This document shows positions 44,698-54,220 of a stretch of DNA of 64,000 bases, one piece after another. The DNA lies in contig JAGXHG010000008.1 of assembly GCA_024636345.1 (NCBI GenBank), forward strand, positions 186,001 through 250,000, in the 5' to 3' direction. The translations under genes and the position numbers were made by a program. Within the stretch, counting starts at the first letter, position 1. The number at the start of each line of letters is the position of its first letter. A model generated the notes under the pieces. That model made no database searches. It worked only from the letters and a program-made list of their open reading frames with translations, and was not told where the DNA came from. Origin of the DNA: Desulfobulbaceae bacterium. Lineage in GTDB: Bacteria > Desulfobacterota > Desulfobulbia > Desulfobulbales > Desulfocapsaceae.

Positions 44698-45870
44698 TTA
44701 TCCCTGAATCGCTTGGTCCAGCATCTGCGGAATCCCCCCTCTTTCCCCGGGAGTATAGCCCATTACCTCCTGCCATATCTCGTCACTCTCCATACAAAAA
44801 TAGATGCAGGTCTTGGGATGTACCCTGCTTTTCAACAAATTATAAATATGCTGATACAATTTCACTCGATGTGGGCGAAAATAACGGCTCTTACCGTCAA
44901 GTCCTTCAATGAATTCCTGATAATAGATTCGCGATTGGGGGAAGCGCCCTGTTCCAATTTTCTTGAGAGCCGGCAGGTAGCGCAGCGCCCCCATGGATAT
45001 CCAGGCAATGTTCTCAGCAGGCACCGTATCAAAGAGACGGGTGATGGTCTCTTGATAGCCATGCTCCCATCCGGGATGTTCGATGATGGGGTCGAAATGG
45101 AAGGCCAGCTTGTATCCCCATTGAGCACACTGCCGGGCGGCAGCAAGTCTCTGCTCAAGGGTCGCGGTCCGAATCTCTTCCCGGGCCATGATGGGTGTGC
45201 TGTTCAGAGACCAGGCAACAACCGTGCGTCCCTTATGCTCAAGCCCTTCCAGGTTATGGATAACCGCGCTCTTGGTTTTAAGCTCCAGCACGGCCTGTTG
45301 CTGGCCCGCCATAAAGCTCACCAGAGTCCGACTGAGATTGGTAAATCGGTCAAGAGCCAGGGAATCAGTGAATTCACCTGTACCGATACGAAAAAATCGA
45401 TCAGGCTCAGCCGTAAAGGCCGTGGTCATCTCACCTATCAGGTCGTCGACATTAACAAAAAAAGTGAGCCATGGTTTGTTCAAATAAGCCTGTAGAATGC
45501 AGTAGACACAGTCCATGGGACAGTTCATGCCGATATTCAAGACCTGATATTCACAGCAGCGATACTCCCGGGTGGCGGGACAGGGTTTGAAAAAATGGCC
45601 CCTGTTGCGGCACAGCAACAGGTGCTGTTTACCGACAGTAAGATTCTCGGGATAATGTCCTGGAACTGCCTCTAGATCCTGATAATCAGGAATAATGGTA
45701 TAGGGCAGTTTGGCCCTATCAATAATTTCTCGGGTATAGGGAAGATCCAGGCAGGATTCTTCCACATGGATCTGTTTAACAAAGAGCGATGGATCGGCCC
45801 ATGATTGTATCTGTGACATTCGCATTCCGACCAGACAAGGTCTGACCTCCTCGTTCCATTTTTTAATCAA
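44698..45870 (-). CDS. Spore photoproduct lyase-family radical SAM protein
   Basis: The extent shown begins at a TTG; ATGs at 45825 or 45819 are likely alternatives (375 or 373 residues). The radical SAM site CX3CX2C is in 'GMNCPMDCVYCILQAYL'. Upstream 'CCEYQVLNIGMNCPMDC' and downstream 'FRIGTGEFTDSLALDRF', 'LELKTKSAVI' and 'VAWSLNSTPIMAREE' are SPL-family features. Spore photoproduct lyase repairs thymine photodimers in spores, but this family also occurs in non-sporeformers, where its target is unknown. The adjacent gene is a glycosyltransferase, which gives no clue. Confidence 0.85.
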   Translation of the reverse strand: MIKKWNEEVRPCLVGMRMSQIQSWADPSLFVKQIHVEESCLDLPYTREIIDRAKLPYTIIPDYQDLEAVPGHYPENLTVGKQHLLLCRNRGHFFKPCPATREYRCCEYQVLNIGMNCPMDCVYCILQAYLNKPWLTFFVNVDDLIGEMTTAFTAEPDRFFRIGTGEFTDSLALDRFTNLSRTLVSFMAGQQQAVLELKTKSAVIHNLEGLEHKGRTVVAWSLNSTPIMAREEIRTATLEQRLAAARQCAQWGYKLAFHFDPIIEHPGWEHGYQETITRLFDTVPAENIAWISMGALRYLPALKKIGTGRFPQSRIYYQEFIEGLDGKSRYFRPHRVKLYQHIYNLLKSRVHPKTCIYFCMESDEIWQEVMGYTPGERGGIPQMLDQAIQG

Positions 45871-45890
45871 AAAAGAATTTTGAAACGGAG

Positions 45891-46727
45891 TTATTGATAT
45901 TTTTTGTATATATCCAAGTACTCTGCCCCTTCCTTACCCTTACCATGCTTGATGCAGCCACGACCATAGACCAGACACTTCTGCTGCAACTCTTGAAGGG
46001 CGAATTCGTGCTGTTCTCGGCTCAGGATTGCACTCTCCAGGAGACGCATAATGACATGAATGCGTAACTTATCCATGCCGATACGGTATTGATAAGAGAC
46101 CTGGTCTTCCCTTCCCCCTTCTTTAATAGTAAGGGGCTTATCCACAAGGAGAAAGGGATACCTGCAGCTTGTGCGCAACCAGAAGTCGTAGTCTTCACAG
46201 CAGGGAAGCGTGGGCGAGAAAAGGCCTATGGTTGCAAATAACTCTTTTCTTACCATGACTGTGGACATCCCCACAGTACAAAGTTGCAGACAGTGATCAA
46301 AGATATCACCATGACGCGGCAGATGCTTTTTTTTCTGATTTAGATGCACTCCTCCTCGCAGCCATTGTTCCCTGGTGTGAGATATCAGATAGCCTGGACT
46401 TTCCTCCATGGCCTTTTGTTGCTGTGCTAATTTATTTTTCCGCCAATGATCATCAGAGTCAAGGAAAGCGACCAGCTCAGATTGAGCCCGACGAATGCCA
46501 AGATTCCTGGCAGCGGCAGGCCCCATGTTCTCCTGATAAAAAAAATGAATGGGAATGGCGCTGTATTCACGCAGGGAAGAGACAAGTGCGGCAGTCTGGT
46601 CCGTGGATCCGTCATCGATAACCAGAATTTCAGAACAGGCAATTGTCTGACGCAGAACAGAACGTATGGCCCGTTCTAAAAATTTTTCCCTATTATAAGT
46701 TGGGATAATAACAGAAATTGCTGTCAT
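45891..46727 (-). CDS. Family 2 glycosyltransferase
   Basis: The 278-residue protein has a GT-A fold: 'ISVIIPTYNREKFLERAIRS', 'LVIDDGSTDQTAALV' and the DXD-like 'ELVAFLDSDDHWRKN'. The acceptor region 'GMSTVMVRKELFATIGLF' and 'CCEDYDFWLRTS' are typical. No TM segment is seen, so it is cytoplasmic or peripheral. It probably adds a sugar to a surface glycan. No polysaccharide cluster surrounds it. Confidence 0.9.
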   Translation of the reverse strand: MTAISVIIPTYNREKFLERAIRSVLRQTIACSEILVIDDGSTDQTAALVSSLREYSAIPIHFFYQENMGPAAARNLGIRRAQSELVAFLDSDDHWRKNKLAQQQKAMEESPGYLISHTREQWLRGGVHLNQKKKHLPRHGDIFDHCLQLCTVGMSTVMVRKELFATIGLFSPTLPCCEDYDFWLRTSCRYPFLLVDKPLTIKEGGREDQVSYQYRIGMDKLRIHVIMRLLESAILSREQHEFALQELQQKCLVYGRGCIKHGKGKEGAEYLDIYKKYQ

Positions 46728-46888
46728 TTCAGTACATAGCCGTTCGTTAATGGGAAGTGAAGATAAGAGTAACGTAAAAGGAAGTGGCTTTTTTCATCTG
46801 AAATACTGTATAATTAAAACTTTATCAACCGTTCTCATCTTCAAGAAGGTTGAAACCATGCCTTTAATCTCTTCCCTGCCCCCCTATA

Positions 46889-48424
46889 ATGAGCACTGAA
46901 ATACTTATAAATGCGACAAGTTACGAAACACGAATCGCTCTTGTCGAAAACGACCATCTTGTTGAGTTACATATCCAACGACCGTCAGAAAAAGGACTGG
47001 TCGGTAATATTTATAAAGGTCGGGTGGTACGGGTATTACCCGGAATGCAGGCGGCATTCGTTGACATTGGCTTGGATAGAACAGGATTTTTATATGTGGA
47101 TGATGTCTATATCTCCATGACTGAGCTTGAACAGAGGCTGCTTGGCCAGGAGCAACAACCATGCGGCAAATACAATTTCACATCCTCCGCTTCCGACAAC
47201 GAGATTCGACGTATTTCCGGAATGAATATTGAGGACCTGTTGCGTGAAGGACAGGATATCACCGTTCAGGTCGGCAAGGATCCCATTGGCACAAAAGGGG
47301 CCCGTCTCACCTGTCATATCACCCTGCCCTGCCGCAATCTTGTCTTCATGCCTCTCACTGATCACATTGGTATCTCCAGGAAAATTGAGGATGAAACCCT
47401 GCGTCAGACTTTGCGAGAACGTATTGAAAAACTTCGTCCTGCCGGCACTGGCTTCATTGTCCGTACTGTTGCCGAATATGCCGACATGGAAGAGCTGGAA
47501 GCAGATATGGAATTTCTACTGCACCTGTGGGATGAGATTCAGGACATCAATTCGAGCTCTTCCGCTCCTTCCCTTATCTATGAAGACCTTGACATCACCT
47601 TTCGTTCAGTACGTGATCTCTTTACCGCCGATGTAAATACCCTGGTGGTTGACGACAAGGAAACATATGAAAAACTACTGAATTTTATTAAAATTTTTGC
47701 CCCAGACCTGCAGCATCGGATTGTTTTTTATCAGGAGACAGCGCCACTTTTTGAGGCCCATGGTATCGAGATAGAAATCAGCCGGGTCATCGAAAAGAAG
47801 GTCTGGCTCCGCTCGGGAGGGTATATTATTATCGAAACCACAGAGGCCCTCACGGTTATTGATGTAAATACCGGGCGCTTTGTGGGAAAAAACGACCTTG
47901 AAGAGACCATCTTCAAGACCAATATGGAGGCAGTCAAAGAGATTGCCTATCAACTGCGATTACGCAATATTGGCGGCATTATCATTATTGATTTTATTGA
48001 TATGGAGGATGCACTGCATCGCGAAGAACTATTCACCTCGTTTAAGGAAGCAGTTAAGAAAGATAAAAGCAGGATAAATATCCTTAAGCTGACAGAATTT
48101 GGCCTTGTTCAGATGACACGAAAACGCAGTTGTGAGAATTTGAAACAACTGCTGTGCGAACCCTGTCATTATTGTGCAGGTGAAGGCAGTCTGAAATCCC
48201 GCCGGACTATCTGTTATGAAATCTTCCGGAAAATAGCAAGAGATGCCATAAGACATAAGGGGAACACCATCACCCTCAAAGTCCATCCCCGAATGGCTGA
48301 CATGCTGTTGAAAGAGGAAGAACATGTTACCCTGGAGCTTGAACGCAACACCAGAAAACGACTGGCTGTCATCCCTGACAACAATTTGCATATTGAAAAA
48401 TATGAGATATCTTGGCAAAATTAG
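46889..48424 (+). CDS. rng: Ribonuclease G/E family endoribonuclease
   Basis: The 511-residue protein matches RNase G: an N-terminal S1-like part ('GLVGNIYKGRVVRVLPGMQA', 'AFVDIGLDRTGFLYVDDV'), the 5'-sensor region, the catalytic 'TVIDVNTGRFVGKNDLEETI' and 'GGIIIIDFIDME', and a zinc-link 'CEPCHYCAGEG'. It lacks the long C-terminal scaffold of RNase E. It processes rRNA 5' ends and decays mRNA. The ribosome-binding site is weak. Confidence 0.93.
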   Translation: MSTEILINATSYETRIALVENDHLVELHIQRPSEKGLVGNIYKGRVVRVLPGMQAAFVDIGLDRTGFLYVDDVYISMTELEQRLLGQEQQPCGKYNFTSSASDNEIRRISGMNIEDLLREGQDITVQVGKDPIGTKGARLTCHITLPCRNLVFMPLTDHIGISRKIEDETLRQTLRERIEKLRPAGTGFIVRTVAEYADMEELEADMEFLLHLWDEIQDINSSSSAPSLIYEDLDITFRSVRDLFTADVNTLVVDDKETYEKLLNFIKIFAPDLQHRIVFYQETAPLFEAHGIEIEISRVIEKKVWLRSGGYIIIETTEALTVIDVNTGRFVGKNDLEETIFKTNMEAVKEIAYQLRLRNIGGIIIIDFIDMEDALHREELFTSFKEAVKKDKSRINILKLTEFGLVQMTRKRSCENLKQLLCEPCHYCAGEGSLKSRRTICYEIFRKIARDAIRHKGNTITLKVHPRMADMLLKEEEHVTLELERNTRKRLAVIPDNNLHIEKYEISWQN

Positions 48425-48595
48425 GAGCCGTTGCAAAATTACCATTACCTTTCTGACTGTTTCTTTACGGATCCATATGCCGGTCACATTATTCAAATAA
48501 TATGATTATTTTTGAACGACGGCGTAAGATCATGACACTTCCAGTAAAAAACCTTAAACAAGATCAACCAGGCGCAAAAAGGAGTAAAGAGCCTC

Positions 48596-49984
48596 ATGGT
48601 AGAACAACGATTTAAAAAACATGGTAAAAAGAGAAACCTGCTGCAACCATTTCTTCTTCTGCTCATTGTGGCATTAGTGGCACTTGCAGGTTTCGCGTCA
48701 CTGACCCTCTTTGAAAGAGGAGCACCGGTCATTACCATGGATGAAATTCCCGAATATATCGGAGCAGACACCACCTTGGACTTGACCATAACAGATACAA
48801 AAAGTGGCATTCGCAGTATCCATATGGCCATCAACCAGGAGAACAAGAATAAACAAGTTTTGCATACGGACTATCCCCGCCAGGGATATTTTGGAAAAGC
48901 CGGCCCGGCTGAAATCAAAGAAAAACAGCTGATTGATATCAAAAATCTTGGGCTGAAAGAAGGCCCTGCAGAAATCATTCTTGAAGTGCGAGATTATTCA
49001 TTCTGGGGATTATTCCAGGGAAATCTGACGCGTATTGCCAAGGATATTACCATTGATACCAAGGCGCCAAAGATCAATCTCCTCCATGCCACCCGCTATT
49101 TGAAACAAGGCGGCGCTGGTATTGTCATTTACCAGTCAACAGAGGACGCCGTGCTTCATGGAGTCCAGATTAACGGAAATTTTCATCCTGGATTTCCGCT
49201 CAATGATGGGCGGGAACACACCTATATTGCTTTTATAGCCCTGCCTTATGATGCTACAGCCATTGTGGATGCCAAGATTACGGCTGAAGACCTTGCCGGA
49301 AATAAAAGCGCTATCGGATTTTCCAGCACCTATAAAAAAGCAAACCAGAAACATGACGACATTAACATCAGCGATGGCTTTCTTTCTGCAAAAATCCCCG
49401 AATTTGAGGAGCATTACCCGGAAATGAAGGGGGACATGATAGAAAAATATCTCTACACCAACCGGGATCTTCGGGATATAAATAATAAAAAAATTCATGA
49501 TCTTTGTCAAAATCCAAGCCCGGAACGGTTCTGGAAGGGGACTTTTCAGCGCATGCCCGGCAGTCCACGTGCCGGTTTTGCCGATCATCGCACCTATGGT
49601 TATAAAGAGCAGCCCATTGATGAGCAGGTTCATCTGGGGGTTGATATCGCCTCCACGCAAAGAGCTGATATCAGAGCGGCAGAGGCCGGCAAGGTTGTTT
49701 TTACAGGTTATAACGGGATTTATGGCGAGATGGTGGTGCTTGATCATGGCCAGGGAATTTTTAGTCTCTATTCCCATCTCAGCCAGATCAATGTTACCAA
49801 GGACAGCCAAGTGGATCAGAATACCGTTCTTGGCCTGACCGGAACCACCGGCATGGCTGGAGGCGACCACTTGCACTTTTCCATGCTGATCAACGGCATC
49901 TTTGTCAATCCTATAGAATGGTGGGATCCGCACTGGATTGCGGTCACCATTGATGGTCCCGTGGCAGGATCAAAATTCAACTAA
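48596..49984 (+). CDS. Membrane-anchored M23 (LytM) peptidase
   Basis: The 462-residue protein has one N-terminal TM segment (about residues 18-38). A long beta-rich periplasmic part follows. The M23 domain lies at about residues 330-450: 'EQVHLGVDIAST' (HXXXD), 'GNGIYGEMVVLDHGQ'-like 'YNGIYGEMVVLDHG', 'SLYSHLSQI' and 'GGDHLHFSMLING' (HXH). The zinc ligands are intact, so it is probably an active peptidoglycan endopeptidase. AAGGAG lies 11 bases before the ATG. Confidence 0.9.
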   Translation: MVEQRFKKHGKKRNLLQPFLLLLIVALVALAGFASLTLFERGAPVITMDEIPEYIGADTTLDLTITDTKSGIRSIHMAINQENKNKQVLHTDYPRQGYFGKAGPAEIKEKQLIDIKNLGLKEGPAEIILEVRDYSFWGLFQGNLTRIAKDITIDTKAPKINLLHATRYLKQGGAGIVIYQSTEDAVLHGVQINGNFHPGFPLNDGREHTYIAFIALPYDATAIVDAKITAEDLAGNKSAIGFSSTYKKANQKHDDINISDGFLSAKIPEFEEHYPEMKGDMIEKYLYTNRDLRDINNKKIHDLCQNPSPERFWKGTFQRMPGSPRAGFADHRTYGYKEQPIDEQVHLGVDIASTQRADIRAAEAGKVVFTGYNGIYGEMVVLDHGQGIFSLYSHLSQINVTKDSQVDQNTVLGLTGTTGMAGGDHLHFSMLINGIFVNPIEWWDPHWIAVTIDGPVAGSKFN

Positions 49985-49990
49985 AAAAAT

Positions 49991-50032
49991 TTGCCCCGTC
50001 ATCCTGTTACTTTTCGCAGAAAGACGGGGCAA
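49991..50032 (-). terminator. Terminator of the small zinc-ribbon gene
   Basis: TTGCCCCGTC (49991-50000) pairs with GACGGGGCAA (50023-50032). On the - strand a T-run follows directly. It separates two convergent genes. Confidence 0.85.
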
Positions 50033-50044
50033 TAACATGCACAC

Positions 50045-50212
50045 TTAATCTTCTATCTCATAATCTCCCTGGCCACAGATGCTGCAACGTAACATGGGAT
50101 TATCCTTATCAAAGATGAACTCCCATTTTTTCTCCTCAATCAGCTCGGCCTGTTCCTGGCCACAACTGACACAGACCCACTTGTCACCTTCTTCTGTCTC
50201 AAATAAGTGCAT
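50045..50212 (-). CDS. Small zinc-ribbon protein
   Basis: This short gene encodes 55 residues with two CXXC knuckles, 'WVCVSCGQEQAE' and 'LRCSICGQGDYE', spaced to bind one zinc. AGGAAGG lies just before the ATG and a clear terminator follows. Similar tiny zinc ribbons are common in Desulfobacterota; the function is unknown. Confidence 0.8.
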   Translation of the reverse strand: MHLFETEEGDKWVCVSCGQEQAELIEEKKWEFIFDKDNPMLRCSICGQGDYEIED

Positions 50213-50289
50213 ACCTTCCTCGCTGGAATAGAATTATCGAAATATGTAAGGAGATCAGCTGAAAGTATTCCACACTCTAAGTTTGACTC

Positions 50290-51585
50290 TCACTTTTTAG
50301 CCTTCAACCTGCTTTTATCTTCTCTATAAACCTTAATTGTGCCAAATTCGCCATCAAAACCTGCTTTACGTTGGACCTGATTCTGCCTAACCCGAATGAT
50401 AGCCTCACCTAAGAAGGGTACATCCGCGGACAATAACTCGGCAACCGGTGTTTCAATCAGGATCGTCAACTCGGAGCCAAATGTTTGAATAAGTTGTAGA
50501 TACTTCGCCATAACCGTTTTTGTCCCTTGCCCGACCCCAAGAAGTTCAGCAAGAATCTCCTGAAGCGGTATCAGACTACAAACATCAGGAGCACCAGCGG
50601 GAAAGACCGGAGACTGCCTGTCAGCAAGATCAAGGACTCTGGAAAGGACGCCTATGGTCATCGGTTTACCGCAGACCGGACAGATACCATGCAAATCACG
50701 GCTTTTACAAGGATCACAACAAAAGCCACAATTACGATGGCCGTCATGATGATATTTCCCCTCTTCCGGGAAAAATTCAATGGTCGCTGCCAGATGGCGA
50801 TGTCCACTTGCATTACATGGAGTCTGCAAAGCGGACTTCATGGCGAAAAAATCAAATGTGGTATCAAAGACATTCGCTTCCCGACACATTTTCCATGGGG
50901 AGTGACAATCAGAGTTCGAGATAAGAGTGTAATGGTCAAGATTTGAAACAAGTCGATTCATTGCCGGATCAGAAGAAAGCCCTGTTTCCAGTGAGAATAT
51001 GTGGGAAGTAAGATCACCAAAACATTCCTCAAGGGAATCAAATCCTGACCTTGATCCAAAGAGGGAAAACCAGGGAGTCCAGATATGGGCCGGAACAAGG
51101 AACCCCCCAGGGGCCTTGTCCAGAACTATCTCCAGAAGGTCCCGTGAATCAAGCCCGAGGATTGGTCTGCCGTCTGCCGCAAGATTCCCGATGGTGGCCA
51201 AAGTTTCTCTGATACGTTCTGCCGAAGCAAAATCAGGGACATAGATCAGATTATGCACCTTCCTGACTTTGCCATGACGTTTATAAATACAACTTATCTC
51301 GGCGCTGAGGACAAATCGAACAGGAAGTGACTCTGGAGAGGGCGTAAAAGGAAAGGGGAAGGAAAAATCGGGAGTGAGTGATCCTTTCAACTGAAAAAAA
51401 CCAGGTTCAGCAGGCTCAAGTGTCTCTTGCAGTTCACGGAACCATAATGGATGGGTGAAATCTCCAGTTCCAAGGAGATGAACACCTTTTATCTGGGACC
51501 AAGCTGCCAGGGAACGGACATGAGAACTCTTGCTGGTGGCTCTGGAATAAAGTGAATGAATATGAAGATCAGCAATATAACGCAT
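50290..51585 (-). CDS. Endonuclease Q-like PHP-domain protein
   Basis: The 431-residue protein starts 'MRYIADLHIHSLYSRATSKS', the PHP metal-binding motif, and continues 'GVHLLGTGDFTHPLWF' and 'LISNSDCHSPWKM'. A zinc-binding stretch follows: 'CGFCCDPCKSRDLHGICPVC'. This PHP plus zinc-finger order is that of EndoQ, which nicks DNA 5' of deaminated or abasic sites. A HhH-like tail is suggested by 'LLSADVPFLGEAIIRVRQNQ'. The DNA-repair role is inferred from family. Confidence 0.85.
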   Translation of the reverse strand: MRYIADLHIHSLYSRATSKSSHVRSLAAWSQIKGVHLLGTGDFTHPLWFRELQETLEPAEPGFFQLKGSLTPDFSFPFPFTPSPESLPVRFVLSAEISCIYKRHGKVRKVHNLIYVPDFASAERIRETLATIGNLAADGRPILGLDSRDLLEIVLDKAPGGFLVPAHIWTPWFSLFGSRSGFDSLEECFGDLTSHIFSLETGLSSDPAMNRLVSNLDHYTLISNSDCHSPWKMCREANVFDTTFDFFAMKSALQTPCNASGHRHLAATIEFFPEEGKYHHDGHRNCGFCCDPCKSRDLHGICPVCGKPMTIGVLSRVLDLADRQSPVFPAGAPDVCSLIPLQEILAELLGVGQGTKTVMAKYLQLIQTFGSELTILIETPVAELLSADVPFLGEAIIRVRQNQVQRKAGFDGEFGTIKVYREDKSRLKAKK

Positions 51586-51662
51586 CGTTACCTCAAGAGA
51601 CTATACCACTCCCGGGCCAGGCATAGCCTACATGTTGTCATACAGACCTTCACACATCAACT

Positions 51663-52022
51663 CTATAAGCACTTTGTATCAATATAAGAGCAAAGTTCCT
51701 TAAAATCCTGTTCATAGATATTGAGAAATTGAACGCCAGTTAAACAGAAAGGAGCTGTGGGGAACTTTTTGGCCCATAACACCTTTCCCATTACCTTGAT
51801 ATTGAGCTCATCAAGGGCAATATCAATCCTCAATACAGATAGCAGAGGATAAGGGTCCATTGAATAAATGGAAATCCCGCCACCACTAATATCCCGGCAC
51901 TTACAGCAAACAATATCCCCAACAGGCTGTGCGTTATCTGATGGGATGAGGTTCACATCCACTTCCAGATCAAGTGGTATACGGGGGTTTTTTCTGCGTT
52001 CAGAAAAATTCTCATTTTCCAT
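51663..52022 (-). CDS. PilZ-domain c-di-GMP receptor
   Basis: The 119-residue protein is a single PilZ domain: 'ERRKNPRIPLDLEVDV' (RXXXR) and 'CRDISGGGISIYS' (DXSXXG), both complete. It should bind c-di-GMP. It is encoded beside the CheB-like regulator and within 10 kb of a GGDEF-EAL protein. Its output target is unknown. Confidence 0.9.
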   Translation of the reverse strand: MENENFSERRKNPRIPLDLEVDVNLIPSDNAQPVGDIVCCKCRDISGGGISIYSMDPYPLLSVLRIDIALDELNIKVMGKVLWAKKFPTAPFCLTGVQFLNIYEQDFKELCSYIDTKCL

Positions 52023-52094
52023 AAATTATCCTTTTTTAAAAAAAATATCGATTTTATTGTCAGGAATGTACTTTGGACAACGGACAGGCAAGTA

Positions 52095-53339
52095 CTATGC
52101 CGTTACAACCTGCTGCCGGTTTTGACGATCCAGCTTTGCAATCAACTCAACAATCCCCTGTTCATCGGCCACCAATGTTTTTGGGAATTTACGGATAATT
52201 TTTTCACTCATATCTTTACAAAGACATCGAGAGAGATCCAAACTAATAACTGTGCCGTTATGCTTTCCAATTGCATCAATCCCTTTTACACCGTCATTTT
52301 CAGACCCGGAAAGCACTATTCCCACAACCCGTTCCTTTAAGAGTGGCGTCAACGACATCAACGTCGTATTAATCGCCCCTTGCTTCACAAAGCTTGGATC
52401 GCTCGTCACCCGAAGAACATAATGACCGCTATAAGGCGAGAAAGTCACTCGTTCCGTGCCGGAGAAAATATAACAGGACCCACCCTCCATAGTCAGGCCA
52501 TCCTGACCGCGCACCACTTTCATACCGCTGATTGAACCAAGATATTCGACAAAAGAAGAGACCTTTTCCGCTTCGTCATGGATAATTACAACCACGGCCC
52601 CACCTATTTCAGGAGAAAGAGAAGGAATGATTTGCAATAGATTAACATACCCGCCCTCACCCGCACCTATAACCACGGCATAGGAAAGCCGGCGAAATCT
52701 CTCATCCGTACTTAATTTAATTTCATCACCACAGTGGCTGCAGTTCGCACTATCACTCAATGAAAGTGTCTGCGCATCTACCACATTCCTGGTTCCGCAA
52801 TCTTCACAAAAAACAAGATGCGGGGCGTTGCCGATCTCACCTTTACCAAATATGGACTGCATTGGATCAATAGACTTTACGGTAATAGTTGCTGCCTGGG
52901 TCACTTTCTTGATTATCAGTTCATTGTCGGCGGCCATATCACTTCCCTTGAAGAAGGATGACTTGGCCACAAAATCAACAGCACCATACTTGAGCGCGTC
53001 AAAAGATCTGGCGGTACCATCCTGGCTTAAGCTGGAAAAGATAATGGTCGGAGTAGGGGTATGAATCATCAGATGCTGCAAGGTTGTTAGCCCGTCCATG
53101 ATCGGCATCTCCATATCCAGGATCAGGACATCCGGGCGGAATTTGATAATCTGTTCAAGGGCTTCTATACCATTTGCTGCATCATCTAGTACCTGAACAT
53201 GTTGTAACCTTTTAAAGATATCCCGCAATATCCTGCGAAAGACCCAGGAATCATCAGCAATAAGGACCTTTATTGGAGAAGATGACGCTGTTGTTTGAGT
53301 AGGTCTATGTATCAAGAAGCTCTTTCCCCATAAAAACAA
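52095..53339 (-). CDS. CheB-like response regulator with degenerate methylesterase domain
   Basis: The 414-residue protein starts at a TTG (an internal TTG is possible). Its REC domain has the acceptor Asp75 in 'DVLILDMEMPIMDGL'. A zinc ribbon, 'FCEDCGTRN…CSHCGDEI', separates it from a CheB-type domain. There the nucleophile motif GASTGG reads 'IGAGEGG', so the catalytic Ser is Gly. The His ('VIIHDEAE') and Asp ('SGSENDGVKGID') regions remain. It is therefore probably not an active methylesterase but a phospho-regulated binding protein. No other chemotaxis gene is nearby. Confidence 0.82.
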   Translation of the reverse strand: MFLWGKSFLIHRPTQTTASSSPIKVLIADDSWVFRRILRDIFKRLQHVQVLDDAANGIEALEQIIKFRPDVLILDMEMPIMDGLTTLQHLMIHTPTPTIIFSSLSQDGTARSFDALKYGAVDFVAKSSFFKGSDMAADNELIIKKVTQAATITVKSIDPMQSIFGKGEIGNAPHLVFCEDCGTRNVVDAQTLSLSDSANCSHCGDEIKLSTDERFRRLSYAVVIGAGEGGYVNLLQIIPSLSPEIGGAVVVIIHDEAEKVSSFVEYLGSISGMKVVRGQDGLTMEGGSCYIFSGTERVTFSPYSGHYVLRVTSDPSFVKQGAINTTLMSLTPLLKERVVGIVLSGSENDGVKGIDAIGKHNGTVISLDLSRCLCKDMSEKIIRKFPKTLVADEQGIVELIAKLDRQNRQQVVTA

Positions 53340-53566
53340 TTTCTAAATAGATAACCGGAGGTATTCAAACAAAAATATCTGACTGTGTGCAATCAAGATA
53401 AACGATCAAGACTGAAGTACTCTTTGCACATCTTCCCTCTCAGAAAACTCCAGTCGACAAGACAAAAAACTCGATTCATGTATTATAACATGATAGAAAG
53501 GTAAACTGTCAAGGGCACGCCATATCATTCAAGAATACACAGCACATTTTTTGCATTCTTTTGCCG

Positions 53567-54220
53567 TCAAACATAAAGGCCATGTCTATGGATATACTCA
53601 AGGGTATCAGGAGGAACAACTTCTTCAACTGGCATATTAGCCTTGATGCTCTGACGTATATGGGAGGAAGAAATATCAACAAGTGACATTGAAGGAAAAA
53701 GAGGGGAATAAATTTTTTTCTGAAAAGAAGGATGAGACCAGATCTGGAAGGAATCGTCTGGTTTATAGCCAAGTGTTTTTATGAGATCTTTCACTTTGCA
53801 AGAGGCGCTCCCAGTCCTGGCCAGTACCACCAAATGTGTAGCCTCAAGAACCTGCCTGTATAATTTCCAGGTGCTGATATCGAGAAACGCATCTGCGCCG
53901 ATAATGAAAAAAAAATCAGTAGCAATCACTGTATGACTATTCAAATATCGTAAGGTGTCGATGGTATACGACGGCTCAGGCAAGTTGGCCTCTATGGTAG
54001 ACAGCTTGAATTCAGGTCTTCCTGCCAGAGCCAGTTGAATCATATTGGCCCGATGGTTAAAACTAGCCACCGCTTTACAACTCTTATGGGGAGGAACGGC
54101 TGCGGGAATAAACATGATCTCCTGCAGATCGCAAAAGTTCTTTGCAATCTCGGCAATCTGCAGATGACCATTATGAATAGGATCAAAGGTACCTCCGAGA
54201 AGCCCTACGCGTTGATTCAA
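53567..54220 (-). CDS. nadD: Nicotinate-nucleotide adenylyltransferase
   Basis: The 217-residue protein has 'VGLLGGTFDPIHNGHLQIAE' with the nucleotidyltransferase HXGH-type motif, 'FIPAAVPPHKSCKAV' and 'DISSSHIRQSI'. It makes nicotinate adenine dinucleotide in NAD synthesis. It overlaps proA by four bases. Confidence 0.95.
   Translation of the reverse strand: MNQRVGLLGGTFDPIHNGHLQIAEIAKNFCDLQEIMFIPAAVPPHKSCKAVASFNHRANMIQLALAGRPEFKLSTIEANLPEPSYTIDTLRYLNSHTVIATDFFFIIGADAFLDISTWKLYRQVLEATHLVVLARTGSASCKVKDLIKTLGYKPDDSFQIWSHPSFQKKIYSPLFPSMSLVDISSSHIRQSIKANMPVEEVVPPDTLEYIHRHGLYV

Noticed and set aside
44680..45495. Plus-strand 271-residue ORF
   Set aside because: Antisense to the radical SAM SPL-family gene.
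49136..49933. Minus-strand 265-residue ORF
   Set aside because: Antisense to the M23 peptidase gene.
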